NCBI GenBank assembly: GCA_021807065.1
Contig: JAKAPO010000111.1
Coordinates: 1-7,658 of the forward strand
DNA length: 7,658 nt
Source of the DNA: a bacterium
GTDB taxonomy: Bacteria > Vulcanimicrobiota > Vulcanimicrobiia > Vulcanimicrobiales > Vulcanimicrobiaceae
Direction: 5' to 3'
Numbering within the stretch: position 1 is the stretch's first letter; each line of letters starts with the position of its first letter. The notes below the pieces were generated by a model. It was not told the origin of the DNA and did no database searches. It saw only the letters and a program-made list of their open reading frames with translations. A program made the translations under genes and the position numbers. This document shows positions 6,348 to 7,658 of the stretch, piece after piece.

Positions 6348-6554
6348 CTATGCCAGATACGGGATGAGTGCTCGAATGCGCCGCATGTCACCCGGAGCGG
6401 TCGGCTGATCCTTGCGGAAGTTGCGCTTGCGTTTCTTCGATTTCTTGCTGAGGATATGGCCGCAACCATCGAACTGATGGCGATGCATGACTTTGCCCTT
6501 CGCCGTTACTTTGACGCGTTTGGCGGTACCACGGTGCGTTCGAATTTTAGGCAC
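6348..6554 (-). CDS. rpmI: Large ribosomal subunit protein bL35
   Basis: A small basic 50S protein of 68 residues, normal for the family: MPKIRTHRGTAKRVKVTAKG at the start, then HILSKKSKKRKRNFRKD (33-49). The start is GTG at 6554, inside the end of infC: the two frames overlap by 8 nt. The Shine-Dalgarno AAGGAG lies in the last codons of infC, 8 nt before the GTG, so translation is probably coupled to IF3. The stop TAG overlaps the rplT Shine-Dalgarno. Confidence 0.98.
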   Translation of the reverse strand: MPKIRTHRGTAKRVKVTAKGKVMHRHQFDGCGHILSKKSKKRKRNFRKDQPTAPGDMRRIRALIPYLA

Positions 6555-7116
6555 TGGCCTTCTCCTTCGGTTTTGGCGGCGCGGAGTATTTGGGAGGACC
6601 GGTAGGTACGGACCGCGGCGCCAGAATCATGAACATGTTCTTGCCTTCCAGGCGCGGCTCTCGCTCGATGGTCGCAAGCGGTGTCAAATCGAGTGCCATG
6701 CGATCCAGAAGTTGCCGCCCGAACGACGAGTACGTGATCTCGCGACCGCGAAACATGATCGTTACTTTGATCTTGCTTCCGTCTTGGAGGAGGCGCTCCG
6801 CCATACGGGCCTTCGTCTCGTAGTCGTGCGTCTCGATTTTCGGCCGCAACTTCACCTCTTTCAGTTCGAAGTGCCGTTGCTTCTTTCGGGCGTCTTTGTC
6901 TTTTTTGGCTTGCTCGTATTTGAGGCGTCCATAGTCGCCGATCTTGCAGACGGGCGGCTGCGCGTTCGGCGAGATTTCGATGAGATCCAGTCCGGCCGCC
7001 CGTGCTCGCGATTGAGCATCTTCGACCGGCATGATGCCGAGTTGGGTTCCGTTTTCGTCGATCACGCGGACCGAACGAATGCGAATCTGATCGTTGACGC
7101 GGAGCGGTCGAGCTAT
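6547..7116 (-). CDS. infC: Translation initiation factor IF-3, ATA start
   Basis: IF3 binds the 30S subunit, prevents 50S joining and rejects non-canonical start codons. With ATA at 7116-7114 as start the product is 189 aa. Its N-terminus ARPLRVNDQIRIRSVRV matches the conserved IF3 opening, followed by DLIEISPNAQPPVCKIGDYG (44-63), a lysine-rich linker, then the C domain with EVKLRPKIETHDY and TIMFRGREITYSSFG. After about residue 167 there is a Pro/Lys-rich tail. An in-frame TAA (7131-7129) is five codons upstream. The first conventional codon, GTG 7065, would remove 17 residues including RVNDQIR. GGGAG (7124-7128) is spaced 7 nt from the ATA. E. coli infC likewise uses a rare start (AUU) for self-repression. 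Gene assignment is certain; the exact start is strongly inferred. Confidence 0.95.
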   Translation of the reverse strand: MARPLRVNDQIRIRSVRVIDENGTQLGIMPVEDAQSRARAAGLDLIEISPNAQPPVCKIGDYGRLKYEQAKKDKDARKKQRHFELKEVKLRPKIETHDYETKARMAERLLQDGSKIKVTIMFRGREITYSSFGRQLLDRMALDLTPLATIEREPRLEGKNMFMILAPRSVPTGPPKYSAPPKPKEKASA

Positions 7117-7147
7117 GGTGTTTCTCCCTTACCTATCGTGACGTTGT

Positions 7148-7154
7148 CCTCCTT
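7148..7154 (-). promoter_or_regulatory. Strong Shine-Dalgarno-like AAGGAGG in the infC leader
   Basis: AAGGAGG on the minus strand is a nearly perfect anti-16S complement, but no ATG, GTG or TTG follows at normal spacing. It lies 31 nt before the infC ATA, too far to serve it directly; infC has its own GGGAG at 7124-7128. It could be a ribosome standby site, serve a mini-ORF with a rare start, or be part of a regulatory fold. Confidence 0.4.
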
Positions 7155-7204
7155 AATGAATGGCCTCGCACGTCGCGCTCGGCCTCGGCGCTTCACTCGG
7201 CCTC

Positions 7205-7234
7205 AAATAAAAATGGCGTTGCCGAAGCAACCCC
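7205..7234 (-). terminator. Intrinsic terminator/attenuator in the infC leader
   Basis: On the minus strand GGGGTTGC and GCAACGCC form an 8-pair stem (one G-G mismatch) closed by the very stable loop TTCG, followed by ATTTTTATTT. It sits about 100 nt into the leader and 88 nt before the infC start. It cannot end the upstream rocD transcript without also lying in infC's own, so it is best explained as an attenuator. Confidence 0.75.
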
Positions 7235-7339
7235 GCTACGCGGAACCGGCCGACGGTCCCTGATGCGAGACCGGATAGCCCACAGGCATCCGGTGTGTAC
7301 CACGTGGGGCTTCCCCACGGGCACCGCTTCGGCTCGCCG

Positions 7340-7369
7340 AGCATAACAAGGCCGCAAGTGGGGTGTCAA
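7340..7369 (-). promoter_or_regulatory. Sigma-70-type promoter of the infC operon
   Basis: The minus strand has a perfect -35 TTGACA (7364-7369), an 18-nt spacer and -10 TATGCT (7340-7345; four of six consensus bases). A 17-nt spacer would give TTATGC. Transcription should start near 7333. The -35 box contains the stop codon TGA of rocD. Confidence 0.75.
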
Positions 7370-7658
7370 TATGCGAGGGAGGCGAGGGAGGCGGGCAAGC
7401 CGGCGAGCGCCTCCGAGAGGTGCTCGACGAGCATCGCTACCGTAGCGTCGTCGATGACCAGCGGCGGGGCGATGCGCAGAACTTTTTCGTGCGTGTCTTT
7501 GGCAACGATGCCGCGTATCAGCAGTTCGTCGGAGAGGATGCGTGCCGGCATTGCCAACTCGATGCCCAGCAGCAGACCGCGTCCGCGGACTTCCCTTACG
7601 TGCGGCGACTTCAACGATCGAAGCGAGCTGAGGATACGTTCGCCGGCGCGAGATCGGA
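7366..7658 (-). CDS. rocD: Ornithine aminotransferase, C-terminal part (5' end outside window)
   Basis: The last 96 residues or so of a class III PLP-dependent aminotransferase. The segment HVREVRGRGLLLGIELAMPA, followed by SDELLIRGIVAKDTHEKVLR and IAPPLVI, is the C-terminal domain. The K-D-T-H-E...R-x-A-P-P-L signature is characteristic of ornithine-oxo-acid transaminase (ornithine plus 2-oxoglutarate to glutamate semialdehyde plus glutamate), although acetylornithine aminotransferase (ArgD) is related. The catalytic PLP lysine lies outside the window. The frame stays open to the window edge, so a TTG at 7614 is internal, not the start. The stop TGA (7368-7366) falls inside the -35 box of the infC promoter. 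Confidence 0.85.
   Translation of the reverse strand, partial: RSRAGERILSSLRSLKSPHVREVRGRGLLLGIELAMPARILSDELLIRGIVAKDTHEKVLRIAPPLVIDDATVAMLVEHLSEALAGLPASLASLAY
7373..7390. repeat. 9-bp tandem duplication at the end of rocD
   Basis: GCGAGGGAG occurs twice in direct tandem (7373-7381, 7382-7390). On the minus strand this encodes the repeated tripeptide in the C-terminal tail ASLASLAY, so the frame is kept. It looks like a slippage duplication of the tail. Confidence 0.6.

Larger units (their letters stand above)
7117..7333 (-). promoter_or_regulatory. Structured infC-rpmI-rplT leader (L20-leader-like attenuation region)
   Basis: From the predicted transcription start near 7333 to the infC ATA lie about 217 nt without a credible gene. 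In transcript order I see a hairpin at 7297-7324 (inner stem CGTGGGG/CCCCACG, loop AAG, with five outer pairs past a bulge). Next is one at 7270-7294 (ACCGGAT/ATCCGGT with inner GCC/GGC). A third is at 7242-7260 (GGGACCG/CGGTTCC, one G-U pair). Then comes a terminator-like hairpin at 7205-7234. In Bacillus the same operon is controlled by L20 through transcription attenuation in such a leader. The hairpins are visible; L20 control is inference from position. Confidence 0.7.

Noticed and set aside
6487..7263. 258-aa plus-strand open frame
   Set aside because: It is antisense to rpmI, infC and the infC leader, all firmly identified; it arises from high GC content.
7117..7333. Possible tRNA or other RNA gene in the infC leader
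   Set aside because: The hairpins do not form a cloverleaf, and no TTC-type T-loop or acceptor pairing was found; a cis-regulatory leader fits better.
7153..7344. 63-aa minus-strand frame in the infC leader
   Set aside because: Its ATG overlaps the -10 box and lies upstream of the predicted transcription start; the region is better explained by stable hairpins and an attenuator.
1..7658. CRISPR array, insertion sequence, phage or defence genes
   Set aside because: No regularly spaced repeats, transposase motifs or defence domains were seen; all long coding regions are housekeeping or single accessory genes.

Overview
This is a bacterial chromosomal segment, GC-rich by eye (about 60%), dominated by a translation gene cluster on the minus strand. 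Read in that direction the order is: end of an ornithine aminotransferase gene (rocD), infC (IF3), rpmI (L35), rplT (L20), a beta-lactamase-fold serine-hydrolase-like gene, then, after a two-gene plus-strand insertion, a small membrane protein, a TrmH/SpoU-type RNA methyltransferase, a 33-residue YqzL-like protein, pheS, and the first 451 codons of pheT. The infC-rpmI-rplT and trmH-pheS-pheT blocks are familiar from Bacillus-type genomes, and PheS carries the four-cysteine insert common in Gram-positive-like lineages. I read it as a non-proteobacterial lineage, perhaps an uncultured phylum related to Firmicutes, Armatimonadota or Eremiobacterota; this placement is inference and weak.

Layout. 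1-2380: pheT (partial) and pheS, 3 nt apart, neither with a clear Shine-Dalgarno. 2381-2689: a GC-rich hairpin, a 33-aa YqzL-like gene too short for ordinary ORF calling, and an extended -10 promoter. 2690-3650: RNA methyltransferase and a two-helix membrane protein, 7 nt apart. 3671-4549: on the plus strand, a Nudix ADP-ribose pyrophosphatase and an unrecognised 95-aa acidic protein, closed by a strong terminator. 4550-4664: convergent intergenic region with several inverted repeats. 4665-5975: serine-hydrolase-like protein whose catalytic motifs are lost. 5979-7116: rplT, rpmI and infC. 7117-7369: infC leader and promoter. 7366-7658: end of rocD.

Regulation is the richest part. infC appears to start at ATA: an in-frame TAA lies five codons upstream, and no ATG, GTG or TTG occurs before the conserved N-terminus. 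This fits the known use of rare start codons for IF3 autocontrol. Upstream lie about 215 nt of leader with three stable hairpins followed by a hairpin plus T-tract, the architecture of a transcription attenuator such as the L20-controlled infC leader of Bacillus. The infC promoter -35 box contains the rocD stop codon.

The other notable item is the probable pseudoenzyme directly behind rplT, in the same frame and separated by only TAA plus one codon.
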